Shown here: in pieces, positions 26,701 through 46,455 of the stretch
Layout: every line of letters begins with the position of its first letter
How positions within the stretch are numbered: the first letter of the stretch is position 1
From: Salvelinus alpinus
Taxonomy: Eukaryota > Chordata > Actinopteri > Salmoniformes > Salmonidae
Assembly (NCBI RefSeq): GCF_045679555.1
Contig: NC_092093.1
Span: 67,477,214 to 67,541,213 of the forward strand
Direction: 5' to 3'
DNA length: 64,000 bases
The notes under the pieces: generated by a model
Told to the model about the DNA's origin: nothing
What the model saw: the letters and a program-made list of their open reading frames with translations, nothing else
Database searches by the model: none
Made by a program: the position numbers and the translations under genes

Positions 26701-26776
26701 GCCATTTGTTGCCCCACTGGTGTCTTGTAGGTATGACCTCACTGAAGATGGCAGCCGCAAAACGGTCCAGGCATAG
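2458..26776 (+). CDS. esyt2: Extended synaptotagmin 2, 3' 22 coding exons (5' exons outside window)
   Basis: ESYT2 is an ER-anchored tether that binds the plasma membrane through C2 domains and moves lipids through its SMP domain. I placed 22 exons by splice sites, continuous phase and agreement with the known ESYT2 protein: 2458-2499, 2845-2979, 3607-3683, 3820-3892, 8850-8939, 11426-11481, 14664-14784, 15301-15477, 15787-15869, 16513-16561, 16917-17006, 17342-17437, 19257-19319, 22512-22586, 22714-22800, 22980-23129, 23358-23725, 25178-25276, 25541-25672, 25909-26014, 26459-26508, 26731-26776. They total 2265 nt, 754 codons plus TAG, with no frameshift or internal stop. The first exon ([14 protein letters not shown]) starts at the SMP domain, so the membrane hairpin is encoded upstream. 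ESYT2 rather than ESYT1 or ESYT3 is favoured by downstream ncapg2. It may be one of two salmonid ohnologues. Exon boundaries are predicted, not transcript-confirmed. Confidence 0.95.
3088..3410 (-). repeat. Salmonid dispersed repeat, reverse copy
   Basis: Starts 'tttaaaggtccaatgcaaac' and ends near 'aacagctcttacatttttct'. Its reverse complement matches the composite repeat at 60590-63070 (shared cagcctgttttggtgggatg, gaaaactagctgtt blocks). It fills more than half of the intron 2980-3606. I recognise it as a very abundant salmonid repeat. Confidence 0.7.
4536..4685 (-). mobile_element. HpaI-type tRNA-derived SINE, reverse orientation
   Basis: Read on the minus strand it begins ggcagggtagcctagtggtt and has A- and B-box-like sequences, a 'ttactagtccaacgc' complement and the tail 'tgtcattctgcccctgaacag'. 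It sits inside an older repeat rich in 'gactaaaa' motifs (4330-4520 and 4690-4990). Length and sequence match salmonid HpaI SINEs. Confidence 0.8.
5420..6026 (+). pseudogene. LINE reverse transcriptase fragment with 3' tail, part 1
   Basis: An open frame reads [38 protein letters not shown] and [15 protein letters not shown], typical RT fingers motifs. It then jumps to a distal part ([11 protein letters not shown], later [19 protein letters not shown]), so the catalytic palm is deleted. The LINE 3' tail follows and is interrupted at 6025-6026 by a Tc1; the tail resumes at 7609. Confidence 0.8.
6027..7606 (-). mobile_element. Tc1/mariner-like element with degenerate transposase
   Basis: Terminal repeats cactacaggtcaaaag and (reverse complement) gactaccagtctaaag flank 1580 nt. 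TA duplications are at 6025-6026 and 7607-7608. The transposase is on the minus strand and broken. The fragment 6455-6703 keeps [39 protein letters not shown] and [12 protein letters not shown] with the second catalytic Asp. Same family as 60637-61829. Inserted in a LINE tail within an esyt2 intron. Confidence 0.9.
7609..7848 (+). repeat. LINE 3' tail, part 2
   Basis: Continues the tail cut at 6026: 'tatactgtattttatacc', 'cactgtcggaactagaggca', 'caagcatttcgctacactcg', 'ccatgtgtatgtgacca'. This tail is common in salmonid genomes; a diverged relative lies at 51770-51915. Confidence 0.75.
7849..8849. other. esyt2: esyt2 intron, no feature recognised
   Basis: AT-rich intron sequence. Contains a G8 run near 8602 and a short (GT)n at ~8772-8788, shortly upstream of the exon at 8850. 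Confidence 0.5.
10088..10128 (+). repeat. (GGGGGA)n G-rich tract
   Basis: A purine run of agagaggg followed by four to five gggggA units and a G10 end. It has at least four G-runs with 1-nt loops, so it can form a G-quadruplex on the transcribed RNA strand of esyt2. Confidence 0.85.
10240..10400. repeat. Foldback (hairpin) element with 65-nt arms
   Basis: Left arm 10240-10304 and right arm 10336-10400 are near-perfect inverted copies (aatgcctgtttgaaatcacc ... ggtgatttcaaacaggcatt) separated by 31 nt. No coding. MITE-like or a local inverted duplication. Confidence 0.85.
10511..10592. repeat. Palindromic 'cccaaatggcacc' repeat
   Basis: atcccaaatggtgccgta and ataggatgtcatttgggac are the arms. 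Short loop. Confidence 0.65.
11482..14663. other. esyt2: esyt2 intron with several dispersed repeats
   Basis: Contains a repeat at 11517-11640 that has an opposite-strand relative at 49919-50040, an LTR-like block at 12960-13229, and an ACAGTA/TACTGT-rich repeat over 13230-13960 whose relative lies at 50360-50560. No exon seen. Confidence 0.55.
12960..13229 (+). repeat. LTR-like salmonid repeat
   Basis: Runs from 'ggggatggcgctcgaggtca' through 'caggctgctcatcattacgc' and 'agcgcctcatcagactcacc' to 'cagcgtacacgttaca'. It has a TATA-like tatatatg near 13080 and ends in CA, as expected of a solo LTR promoter unit. I recognise the sequence as recurrent in salmonids; class assignment is tentative. 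Confidence 0.45.
14961..15157. repeat. Foldback element with ~77-nt arms
   Basis: Arms 14961-15038 and 15081-15157 are inverted copies (gatgaaaccatg..., catggttt-like ...cgtggtttcatc) with the core 'gatccagctatatgcctt' / 'aggcatatagctggatcc'. It lies in the short intron 14785-15300. Confidence 0.8.
15301..17006 (+). CDS. esyt2: esyt2 exons encoding the C2A domain
   Basis: Four exons (15301-15477, 15787-15869, 16513-16561, 16917-17006) encode the C2A beta-sandwich, starting at [17 protein letters not shown], in-window residues 199-331. Acidic positions expected to bind Ca2+ are present: D215 in EGKD, D227 in KSDPYG, and the loop-3 cluster D274, D276, D280 and D281 in [10 protein letters not shown]. 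In ESYT2 the C2A-C2B unit is rigid and C2A is the Ca2+-binding member (family knowledge). The last exon begins only 24 nt after a palindromic interspersed repeat. Confidence 0.93.
15478..15786. other. esyt2: esyt2 intron, no feature
   Basis: Short C2A intron with normal donor (gtaaac) and acceptor (ctttccag); no repeat recognised. Confidence 0.6.
16012..16120. repeat. Small palindromic element, 'tagctctggtcc' family, copy 1
   Basis: Arms tagctctggtccagagcg... and ...ccttggagcagagcta close on each other around gcggcttgctga/tcagcaagccgc. Same family as 18331-18404 and 19120-19177. Confidence 0.75.
16350..16395. repeat. Palindromic 'cccaaatggcacc' repeat, single arm
   Basis: Only the left arm (tgtcccaaatggcaacctat) is present. 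Confidence 0.55.
16785..16893. repeat. Palindromic 'cccaaatggcacc' repeat next to a C2A exon
   Basis: Both arms present (atgtcccaaattgcacctta ... ttagggtgccattttgggat). It ends 24 nt before the exon at 16917, so the acceptor's upstream region is mostly repeat. Confidence 0.8.
17131..17213. repeat. Palindromic 'cccaaatggcacc' repeat, partial
   Basis: Left arm and core ('gtagtgaactacttttgacc') present; the right arm is reduced to 'ataatgggacgcag'. In the intron 17007-17341. Confidence 0.7.
17342..23129 (+). CDS. esyt2: esyt2 exons encoding the C2B domain
   Basis: Five exons (17342-17437, 19257-19319, 22512-22586, 22714-22800, 22980-23129) encode C2B, in-window residues 332-488, from [10 protein letters not shown] through [14 protein letters not shown] and KTNEPMWEE to [10 protein letters not shown]. 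At the position of the Ca2+-binding SDPY motif of C2A this domain reads [10 protein letters not shown], so the usual aspartate is missing, consistent with C2B not binding Ca2+ in this family. The intron 19320-22511 carries a full-length Tc1 inside a larger palindrome. Confidence 0.92.
18331..18404. repeat. Small palindromic element, 'tagctctggtcc' family, copy 2
   Basis: tagctctggtacagggcgtc and gccctggaccagagcta form the arms, with cgttcg/cgaac continuing inward. Lies in the intron 17438-19256, which otherwise shows no feature. Confidence 0.75.
19120..19177. repeat. Small palindromic element, 'tagctctggtcc' family, copy 3
   Basis: gctctggtccagggcgtc and gacgtcctggaccaaagc pair; the loop is shorter than in the other copies. 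It ends about 80 nt before the cassette exon at 19257. Confidence 0.7.
19257..19319 (+). CDS. esyt2: esyt2 63-nt symmetric exon, probable cassette exon in C2B
   Basis: The exon encodes 21 residues beginning [13 protein letters not shown], between ..AKNLP and SGKKTSSEP. It starts and ends in phase 0 and the flanking exons join in frame without it, so it can be skipped cleanly. As I recall, mammalian ESYT2 has isoforms with and without a 21-residue insert at this place. The acceptor is unusual: the pyrimidine tract is followed by gtataaaag before the exon, which may weaken it. Inclusion cannot be judged without RNA data. Confidence 0.8.
19648..19756. repeat. Foldback element with 'tgtcaagcatctcag' arms
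   Basis: Left arm tatgtgtcaagcatctcag and right arm ctgagatgcttgatacat are inverted copies enclosing a second, shorter inverted pair around cacgtgatc/gatcaaa. A relative is recognisable at 41110-41200. Confidence 0.65.
20129..21765 (+). mobile_element. Tc1/mariner-like element, near full length (1637 nt)
   Basis: Ends gattgcattgggaaatt and (reverse complement) caatgcattgggaaatt are followed inward by attcagaccccttgac. TA duplications lie at 20127-20128 and 21766-21767. The transposase runs on the + strand in broken frames: a helix-turn-helix part near 20550-20879 ([17 protein letters not shown]), then [32 protein letters not shown] and [14 protein letters not shown], which keep the D, D, E catalytic positions. 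Frameshifts make it inactive. Related in structure to the salmonid elements from which Sleeping Beauty was reconstructed, but a different subfamily. Confidence 0.93.
21966..22036. mobile_element. Tc1-like terminal repeat remnant
   Basis: 'aacaaaatgtggaaaaag' followed by 'ggggtctaaatactttccga' and 'gtgca' is the outward end of a second Tc1 subfamily. Only ~70 nt remain and they abut a palindromic repeat copy at 22036-22118. Confidence 0.7.
22036..22118. repeat. Palindromic 'cccaaatggcacc' repeat, truncated by Tc1 remnant
   Basis: Begins mid-core at 'tacttttgagcagagcc' directly after a Tc1 end and keeps the right arm 'ggttccatttggaaca'. Confidence 0.65.
23141..23252. repeat. Palindromic 'cccaaatggcacc' repeat next to a C2B exon
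   Basis: Complete copy; begins about 10 nt after the donor at 23130 and fills half of the 228-nt intron. Confidence 0.8.
23358..23725 (+). CDS. esyt2: esyt2 long linker exon between C2B and C2C
   Basis: This 368-nt exon is the largest in the gene, in-window residues 489-611. It encodes the low-complexity Ser/Pro/Thr-rich linker and ends in a conserved helix-like stretch ([20 protein letters not shown], then RLRQLQ). The frame would hit a stop (AAG TAA) if read through. The donor lies inside it as AA|gtaaat, and the codon is completed as Asn by the next exon. The linker is much less conserved than its flanks, as expected. Confidence 0.9.
23776..25144 (+). mobile_element. Tc1/mariner-like element filling an esyt2 intron (1369 nt)
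   Basis: Terminal repeats cagtggcttgcaaaagtatt and (reverse complement) cagtggcttgcgaaagtatt, with TA duplications at 23774-23775 and 25145-25146. Transposase remains on the + strand: [56 protein letters not shown] and [14 protein letters not shown], so all three catalytic acids are recognisable. The frame is broken and the 3' coding end is deleted. It starts 50 nt after a donor and ends 33 nt before an acceptor. Confidence 0.93.
25178..26776 (+). CDS. esyt2: esyt2 exons encoding the C2C domain and C-terminus
   Basis: Five exons (25178-25276, 25541-25672, 25909-26014, 26459-26508, 26731-26776) encode C2C, in-window residues ~611-754: [37 protein letters not shown], a basic stretch [19 protein letters not shown], and the ending TQWYDLTEDG followed by SRKTVQA and TAG. 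In this family C2C recognises plasma-membrane PI(4,5)P2 through basic residues; the RRKTS..KK patch fits that role. Confidence 0.94.
25329..25445. repeat. Teleost foldback element ('cctggacacagattaagc')
   Basis: Arms 25329-25370 and 25407-25445 are inverted copies (gtttcctggacacagattaa ... ttaatgtgtgtccaggaaac) around a short loop containing ggagattctcc. It lies in the intron 25277-25540. A widespread fish repeat. Confidence 0.75.
26028..26150. repeat. Palindromic 'cccaaatggcacc' repeat
   Basis: Arms in the order 'gaatagggtgccatttggga' then 'attacggtggcatttgcac', i.e. the left arm is in the opposite sense to most copies. Starts shortly after the donor at 26015. Confidence 0.7.
26180..26395 (-). 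mobile_element. tRNA-derived SINE, reverse orientation
   Basis: Contains 'acccctctgaatcagagagg', 'ggaacagtgggttaactgcc' and 'accttgtcagctcagggatt', the reverse of a salmonid SINE with degenerate tRNA head at the right end. Lies in the intron 26015-26458. Confidence 0.7.
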
Positions 26777-28035
26777 AGAGGGACATAGGAAGACCTCACC
26801 TCCATAATCATAAACACACATCCTGCTGTTTCAACTCTAGTGACATTCAATTCAAAAAAGCTTTATAGGCATGACAAAAATCTAATTTTATTGCCAATTG
26901 ACATTCATAGAAACACACATCACTCTGCTTTCATTTAGTGTTATCACTTATCAAAGGGGACATAATTTTAATTTTCTTACTTTTTTCCCCTTTAATTTGT
27001 GCGTTTATCATGTTGACGCATGTAGAGATACAACTTGAAGCTTGCTGTAACATGCTGTTCCTGCACTATTGAAAGACGTCAAAGTTTCACAAAATTGTCC
27101 TGTTAAAAGCAAAAAACTATGATCAGAAGATTTTGGTTAATGTGTCAAAAAGCACATTTACTGCCTTGTTTTCTAACTTGTTCAGTGTTTATATGGACTA
27201 ATTAGTTTTCATTGTTATTTCTTACTATTGAAGGAAATTATGTTGGAATCCTATTTGTTTTCTTTGACATTGAATGGACTCCATATCTATTGATGTGACC
27301 GTAATTCTCATCAAAATGACAGATATTGCTGCTATGGTAGTTTATAAGCTGTAAACAAGGATGACCAGTTAATGTGTTTTATATATTTTTGTCAAGTAGT
27401 GTTATTTGGTCATTGTTTACTTCCGCCTATTTTCTTTATGCTAACGGTAATCAATTACTCCTACAGTGATCAAAAGTCCTACCAGTGGATTCACATCAAA
27501 AAAATATCAAATGATTGTTCAGTATATTCTATACTGTATATTTTGAAGGATCCAGTGCAATATAGAATTATGTTCAAATGAAGGGGGTATGTCAGGGCGG
27601 GATATGTTCTGCTCTGGTGTACAGGAATAGTATATCTAAACAGATAAGAGTGAGTTTGGTTATCGTAATAAATCATTTGTAAATGAATAGAGGACCATAT
27701 ATGAATGGTCTCTTACACCAGACACATTATGCAAAAAATTTTTTTGCAACATTGTGTGAAGTTTTGTTTTTATTTGGTTGATTGATGACAGAATGTGCCA
27801 TAGGCTACTCCTACACGTATAAGCCATGCAATGCTGTTTTATCTTGAAACACGTTCATATTATGCATTACAAACATCTTAAATACTCTGTCAGTTATCTT
27901 TCCTGTGCCTTAACATTAAACACCTTCACACTTGCTGTACAAATGTACATGAAACCTTTTAGGAATCAAGTTCTCACATTTGGAATAAGTATATTCATGG
28001 TTTGTTTTGAATAATAAAGAGTTGTTTCTCTTTAA
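26777..28035 (+). other. esyt2: esyt2 3' UTR with poly(A) signal
   Basis: AT-rich sequence without coding potential follows the TAG at 26774-26776. A canonical aataaa at 28013-28018 is followed about 20 nt later by an A-rich run, giving a 3' UTR of about 1.26 kb. An earlier aataaa near 27669 could serve as a proximal site. The cleavage position is inferred. Confidence 0.7.
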
Positions 28036-28331
28036 TTAAAAAAAAAAAAAGTTTAATTTAAAGTGTTTTTGTTGTGTGTAATGACTTGACTTCCCTGTGA
28101 AAATTTGCCTGGTCCTAAATTCATTGTAAGCCTTTGTGAGACTGTTGTTTCTATGTCTGAGAGCTTACTGTATGTATCTACTAGGTCCTTGTTTTGCTGT
28201 ACATAAACTCCATCTAGTGGTTTCTCAGATGCAACTTTAGTTGAGATGTTCTTTTAATTTATTATTTACTATTGTGTTACTTTAGCATTTAAAAATAACA
28301 CTAACACAATGTGTGTGTTTACAGATTACTT

Positions 28332-28500
28332 TAAAGGCCCGGCCCAGAGCAAACTTTATTTTCTATATAAGGTTGAATTAAAACTGTGAACTTGTCAAAA
28401 TGATGATCATGCCCTTTTAGTGTAAGAGCTGTTTAAATAAATTGCCTGACATTTCAGCCTGTTTTGGTGCGATTGAGTTTGGCCTTGGTAAATTAGTTAT
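28332..28500 (+). repeat. Salmonid dispersed repeat, partial copy
   Basis: Shares gatcatgcccttttagtgta and cagcctgttttggtg blocks with 61860-61960, and the reverse complement with 3088-3410. It lies just past the esyt2 3' end. Confidence 0.7.
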
Positions 28501-29440
28501 TACTCCAAAAATCAATAACATAAGTAGCCTTGCTCTACACACAAAAATGCTGCTTAAATAAAGTAGGCTATACAGTCAAAGATGGTTTAGTATGAAAATG
28601 CCTAGCAAGCTAAGCTCATGCGCAGAAACACCTCACCGAACTGCGCTTGCCGTCCACTCAAAGGCACTGCTTCGATATAGTTACTTTTGACGAAAATTAA
28701 AACGTGTCTGTTTGTCACATTCAGGAGTTTGGAGTAATAACATGTTCAGCTACTTACGACATTGGCTCAAATCTAGGTTGTACCTTCATACATCGAAAAA
28801 CTAACAACGTCCTCCTCACTATGGCTTCAGACCTACCCAGCCCTTCAGACACAACGGCTGGGCTCTGCCTGTTAGGGCCCACTATAGCAAGTGTTGACGT
28901 TATTATTACCCTGCTCCAGGTGCCCAGGTTCCCTGAGCTGTTGCGGGTAACCACAAGCAATATAGTTAATGGGCGGCAAGTAGCAGGTAACCGTAAGTAA
29001 TCCCCGAGCCAAATAGTTGAAAAATCTGTCGATGTGCCCTTGAGCAAGGAACTTAACCCTAATTGCTTATGTAAATCGCTCTGGATAAGAGAGTCTGCTA
29101 AATGACTAAAACGTAAACTCAGGAAGAATTGTTCACTTCTCTCATTGACTTTCCAAACCCTGGTCTGCTTGGGATGTATCGTGATGTTGGGCACAAAGGT
29201 ATATAAGATGGTGGATGAATGAAGATAGTTCACTCAAACTCAAACAGTTTACCATTGCAAAACAAATAAAAAACTATCTGTTCCGGGTTATTTAAGGGGG
29301 TGGCTCTCCCATAAACACCAATGCGATAGTAACTGGGTCTCTGGTCTTCTTAGATCATTGGCTTCTATTTAAAATGAGAGAGTGGGCTGTCTCGCTTCCT
29401 TTTCCGTCTCTGGAGACGTCACAACAGTGTGTCACGTGGC
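28500..29440. other. esyt2-ncapg2 intergenic spacer
   Basis: No gene recognised. 29020-29117 is a SINE tail ('cgctctggataagagagtct', 'gctaaatgactaaaacg'). Confidence 0.55.
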
Positions 29441-29711
29441 TCTGGACGTTGTCAAATCAAAATTTGCGCGGGGAAGCTGCGTTTGCTAAGTTATAATAAG
29501 AAAATAGTTGATGATTTATAAGAACGGCATACGACATTGGTATGTATTTAACATTAACTTAGCTAGTGGTATATGATATGCTGATGAACTCTAGTTTTTA
29601 TTTTTTGTCCATAAAACGGAAACACGAAGCAAGTTCGGTTTGTTAGCTAACATTATTGTTATTCAGATTTAACGAGATATTTTACTTCTTATTTCACAGT
29701 GCTGGCTAAAC
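29440..29711 (+). promoter_or_regulatory. ncapg2: ncapg2 promoter and non-coding first exon with 5' UTR intron
   Basis: Upstream of the start codon are a CRE-like gacgtcac (29415-29422), an E-box cacgtg (29433-29438) and an E2F-like tttgcgcggg (29463-29472). E2F control would suit a mitotic gene. A donor at 29540 (cattg|gtatgt) pairs with an acceptor ending at 29699 (atttcacag), so a 160-nt 5' UTR intron is likely, leaving 12 nt of leader before the ATG at 29712. Site functions and the TSS are inference. Confidence 0.5.
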
Positions 29712-42737
<13,026 letters not shown>

Positions 42738-43680
42738 AGCGGCAAGAGAACCTCATTTACACATTTACTAATTATTTCTTGGTTGCCAGTGTCAGCTATT
42801 CTTCTGTTCTGTTGTTTCTATGCAATCATGGTGTATGCAGCATGACTTGTATTTGCGCTTTGGATTTATGTATTGCGTCAGTATACTCTATGCTGCATAA
42901 ACTGAACTGTGTGTAACATTGCTAAGTAACTGCTAAAAATACATTTGAAATGTGAGTTTCAACCATGTCTTTGTGGATTCTCTCTAAAATCACTTACACA
43001 TGTTTTAGTTTAACTTATAGTACATATTTGCACAATTTTATTGAAGGAAATATAGTTTGTTTAGTTATGGTCCACCACTGGCAGAGAAGGTTAGTTTCTG
43101 TGGCTAAGGAGGAAGGACAAGAATGAAGAACTAAAGGCCAGCTGCAGGGGATGACAGGCAGACATCCCTACCACTGCTCTGCCACCAGGAGACGTACCGG
43201 GATAGGGAGAGGAACATTGAGGAGTGGTGGTCCCCGGGTGATGACCCTCTAGCTGGTTTACAGGCACTGCTGGAGGTGTGACAGGCAGAGATGCCCAGCA
43301 GAAGGTTACCACCTATCTACCTGTATATAGTATGTATATCATATTGTAGTGAATTCAAGGCGTATCCCCGACTGGGACTCGAACCCATCAACTGTCAAGC
43401 CAACACCTTAACCGTTTTGCCAAGAGGTCCGAACTGCTTGATGAAGTCGCAAGGTGTTGTGTTAAGGTTGCTACAATATGCACTTCTTGTTTGAACAATT
43501 TATTGATGGAAATGTAGTTTGTATGCTTTTAGTTATGTTCTATCCAACACAAACACTCCAGACATTTCATTGCATGTATGAACTCTGTATAAACTTGACT
43601 AGCCATGCTATAGTATGGTATTTTAGCATTATCCTGCTACTGTTTATACAGCCTTACAATAAAGAGATATATTAACTTGT
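42738..43680 (+). other. ncapg2: ncapg2 3' UTR with poly(A) signal
   Basis: After the TGA there is about 0.9 kb without coding potential. An aataaa at 43658-43663 is the best poly(A) signal. If it is used, the UTR contains a reverse-oriented tRNA-derived segment (43375-43432). An earlier cleavage site near 42950 is possible. Confidence 0.5.
43375..43432 (-). repeat. tRNA-derived sequence, reverse orientation
   Basis: Reverse complement carries tggcaaaacggttaagg (A-box-like) and ggttcgagtcc (B-box). No complete cloverleaf, so a SINE or tRNA pseudogene. It lies in the presumed ncapg2 3' UTR. Confidence 0.55.
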
Positions 43681-43727
43681 TTATTCAGATGCTGAGTCCA
43701 ACTATAAATGTCCTCATTTACTTTACT

Positions 43728-43915
43728 GTTAGTGCACTACTTTTTTACCAGGGCCTATAGGGCTCGGGGCCCAGTTTCCCAAAAGCATCTTATGGCATAA
43801 GGTCATATGGTTTTAAAGATGAACTTAGCTTTAAGATGCTTTTGGGAAACCAGGCCCAGGTCAATAGTAGTGCACTATATATGGGAAAGGGTTCCACTTG
43901 CGATGTAGTTCCACT
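43728..43915. repeat. Two palindromic repeats nested in one another
   Basis: The inner palindrome 43769-43858 (cccagtttcccaaaagcatc ... gatgcttttgggaaaccagg) sits in the core of a 'gtgcactacttttt' repeat whose halves are 43728-43768 and 43859-43915. In the ncapg2-ptprn2 spacer. Confidence 0.75.
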
Positions 43916-44129
43916 CCTAGCTATCCACTCCTTCCAGCTGGTGTTTAAACCCTGGTGCCAGTAACTGGCGTTCTGCGATAGACGTCCCTCATGCCCACTT
44001 GGACTTATTGGTATTGCATTTTTTTTGTTTTATCTCTATATTGCCTACTCTCGAGCTTTATTTCATAAACTTCTACTATTTTCGTGGTGAGACTGGCTAA
44101 CCATTAATTATTGCGCACTGTGGGTGCAA

Positions 44130-44396
44130 GCTCAGAGACCAGGCGCGGGCCCCTCGCCATGTGTTTGACGTCAGAACCTAGGAGGGGCGCCTTCTGAATG
44201 TTCCTGTCCGCGGTGCTGAATCCTGACGCGACTGCGGAAGAGAAGTGGCGGAACCGAGAAATTGCTCTTCAAATCTTCCCATATTTTCACTTTCCCTCGC
44301 AATTATTTCATCCATCAATTTTGGACCATCCTGTATTTAACACTGACACTATTATGTTTTAGCAAAGGTGTGCAATGGATTAGAGTAGGTAGAGTA
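44130..44396 (+). promoter_or_regulatory. ptprn2: Putative ptprn2 promoter and 5' UTR with perfect CRE
   Basis: A GC-rich, CpG-containing stretch (44130-44260) stands out from AT-rich surroundings. It contains a perfect palindromic cAMP response element tgacgtca at 44166-44173, a GGCGC box region and several CpGs, then an AT-richer leader up to the ATG at 44397. Neuroendocrine vesicle genes are often CREB targets; that link is inference. The TSS cannot be placed. Confidence 0.45.
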
Positions 44397-44478
44397 ATGG
44401 ATTCGCCGTGTTCCATCATCTTCGCTGTGTTGGCTCTTCGCCTGTCTCTTCCAACTACCTCCGCTGACAGCAAATTTG
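44397..44478 (+). CDS. ptprn2: Putative receptor-type tyrosine phosphatase N2 (phogrin) exon 1
   Basis: The ATG opens a 27-codon reading frame plus one base, followed by a good donor (G|gtaagt at 44479). The peptide starts MDSPCSIIFAVLALRLSL and ends TTSADSKFG: a signal peptide with hydrophobic core, then a likely cleavage site before the family's (C)LFED..LC region in exon 2. PTPRN2 is a dense-core vesicle transmembrane protein with a pseudo-phosphatase domain. The name rests on the signal peptide, the ADxKFG ending, the promoter and the conserved position just downstream of ncapg2. No second exon was found before 64000, as expected from the very long first intron of mammalian PTPRN2. Confidence 0.6.
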
Positions 44479-44696
44479 GTAAGTTGACAGTGGTTCACGG
44501 TCAATATATAGCCATTTGTATATAAAAAAAAACATACTTACCTGCCCAGGTGTTGCAGTGCAAAAGGCAGGCTTTTAAACCACCATATGGGCTATGGAAA
44601 AAGCTAGCGTTTACGTCTTACTTTCCATGAAAATGTTTTTCTAATGTTCTGTAGATTACTCAAAAAAGGAAAATCATAACAAGGTGTCAGGGACAG

Positions 44697-44745
44697 TGTC
44701 TTCGGGACATGAACTGGATAAGAGCATCTGCTAACTAAAATGTAC
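44697..44745 (+). repeat. SINE tail fragment
   Basis: 'ggataagagcatctgctaac' followed by 'taaaatgtacatttta' is the conserved 3' part of the SINE seen at 34558-34725. Confidence 0.6.
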
Positions 44746-46226
44746 ATTTTAGTGAGTGAGTGTCCCGGATTTAATTCTGAAAATAATTAACCATAATACC
44801 TGTAGTCTCTCGTGACATCCTGATTCTGGGTGCCGAGATTATACAACGCTTTAGGTCATTATCTATTCTGTTAGACAAGACCCAGCACATTGTGTTTTCA
44901 GGATGAATATGTTTTTAAAAGGGGGCAATCTGGGAATCGAACAATATAACGGCCACCCTAGCACTTGTTTTTTTAAGCAGCTGAGGGCTGGAGAAATGTA
45001 ACCACTATCTAATTCATATACAGATTTATGGATCCAAGGATTAACCATCCATGAGTTCACAAATATATAGTTTTAACCATGTTTTGAAGCTATACCGTGG
45101 TTGTTTACAATTACATTGTTTACAAACAATGGTGTAAAACATTAAGGCAGTTATATACAATTTAAAATATTACATTTCGTAACACTTTTCAAAACACCTT
45201 AAGTGTGTGCCCTCAGGCCACTACTCTACTACCACAATATCTACAATACAAAATCTATGTGTACCTGTGTGTAGTGTGTCTGAACTAAGTTGAACTAAGC
45301 TAATGACATGAGGCATTTATAATTTACATTCTTCAATAATCAATGGCTATATCGTTAATTTAAAAGTTCAAAAATAGATGTACCAATCCCAGATTGCCCC
45401 TTTAAAGTGAGAACTATGTGTGGCCTGGGTGGCCCATGAGTTTGATGACATATTCTTAAAACATGCTACATGACATCTGTAAGCATTTTGTTTTTTTCGT
45501 TTTTCTAGAGACATATTTCCTTAATGGCGTAGTAGTCATCTCTAAAAGGACAGCACATACACTTTCTTGCTTTATTTCAGTCTTGGCAGGGAAATCTGCC
45601 TTCATATTTTGATTGGTTTTCCCTGCCTTGCCCCAGTTTAACACTCAGTAAATGCCAGAGTGTAACATTTTGAAGCCATTGTGGATAAATGGGCCCTTCT
45701 GTTGAGGTTTGCCTTGCCGTGCAGAGACTGTAGGTTTATTACCAGATGGAATAGACCTTAATCAAGGGGTGAGTGTTTCTGTCAGACTGATAAGCAGGGA
45801 TGCCGTCATCTCACTGATCCTGCATCAGTGTGTGTAGTGTCTGTGTGGGACTGGTGACCTGAGGTATCATCCTCTCTCTGAACCAGGACCAGTCATGAAG
45901 TTGAGTCAGACGCCATCTGTACGTTTGGAAAGTGCTAACGTTTTTTTTTTACGCTTCTCTCTGTCTATCTTGTACTGTCTGTCTTCCCACTCCTTTCTGC
46001 GTAGGCCTCTCGATCTAATTCCCTCTGACTTGTTGGTCTCTCACCTTGTTTCTATCTGTGCCAGTCTAACACTATTGTAAGGATCCTACACAATCCTCAG
46101 TTAAGCTCTCATGGAGAAAGACTGTTGCTAAAATGTTGTGAAATTAATAGGAACAGGAAGGGGAATGGTACAGCATTCAAGATAACTGTTTTTTTTTGTT
46201 GCAAAGGAGACAGTATTGACTCTGTC

Positions 46227-46332
46227 AGCATCCCAAATGGCATCCTATTCCCTATGTAGTTTGCACCACTTTTGACCAGAGCCCATAGTAGTGCATTACA
46301 TAGGGTATAGGATGCCATTTGGACTGCAGTCT
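46227..46332. repeat. Palindromic 'cccaaatggcacc' repeat
   Basis: Complete copy (gcatcccaaatggcatccta ... taggatgccatttggact) in the putative ptprn2 intron. Confidence 0.8.
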
Positions 46333-46429
46333 CAGTTAATCCTGAATGAGTCAGCCATGTTCCATCAGAGAATTCTACACAACCATTAGAGAATCCCACT
46401 CATTGTTAAAATTCATACTTGTGTTTAAA

Positions 46430-46455
46430 AAAAAAAAATATATATATATATATTT
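46430..46455. repeat. A-run and (TA)n tract
   Basis: An A10 run is followed directly by nine or so TA units. Confidence 0.8.

Noticed and set aside
2458-26776. Assignment to ESYT1 or ESYT3
   Set aside because: Three C2 domains with this linker, the DLTEDG ending and the neighbouring ncapg2 fit ESYT2 better; ESYT1 has five C2 domains.
28704-29233. Overlapping frames of 98 (+) and 159 (-) codons between esyt2 and ncapg2
   Set aside because: No recognisable motif, no splice structure, and the region contains a SINE tail.
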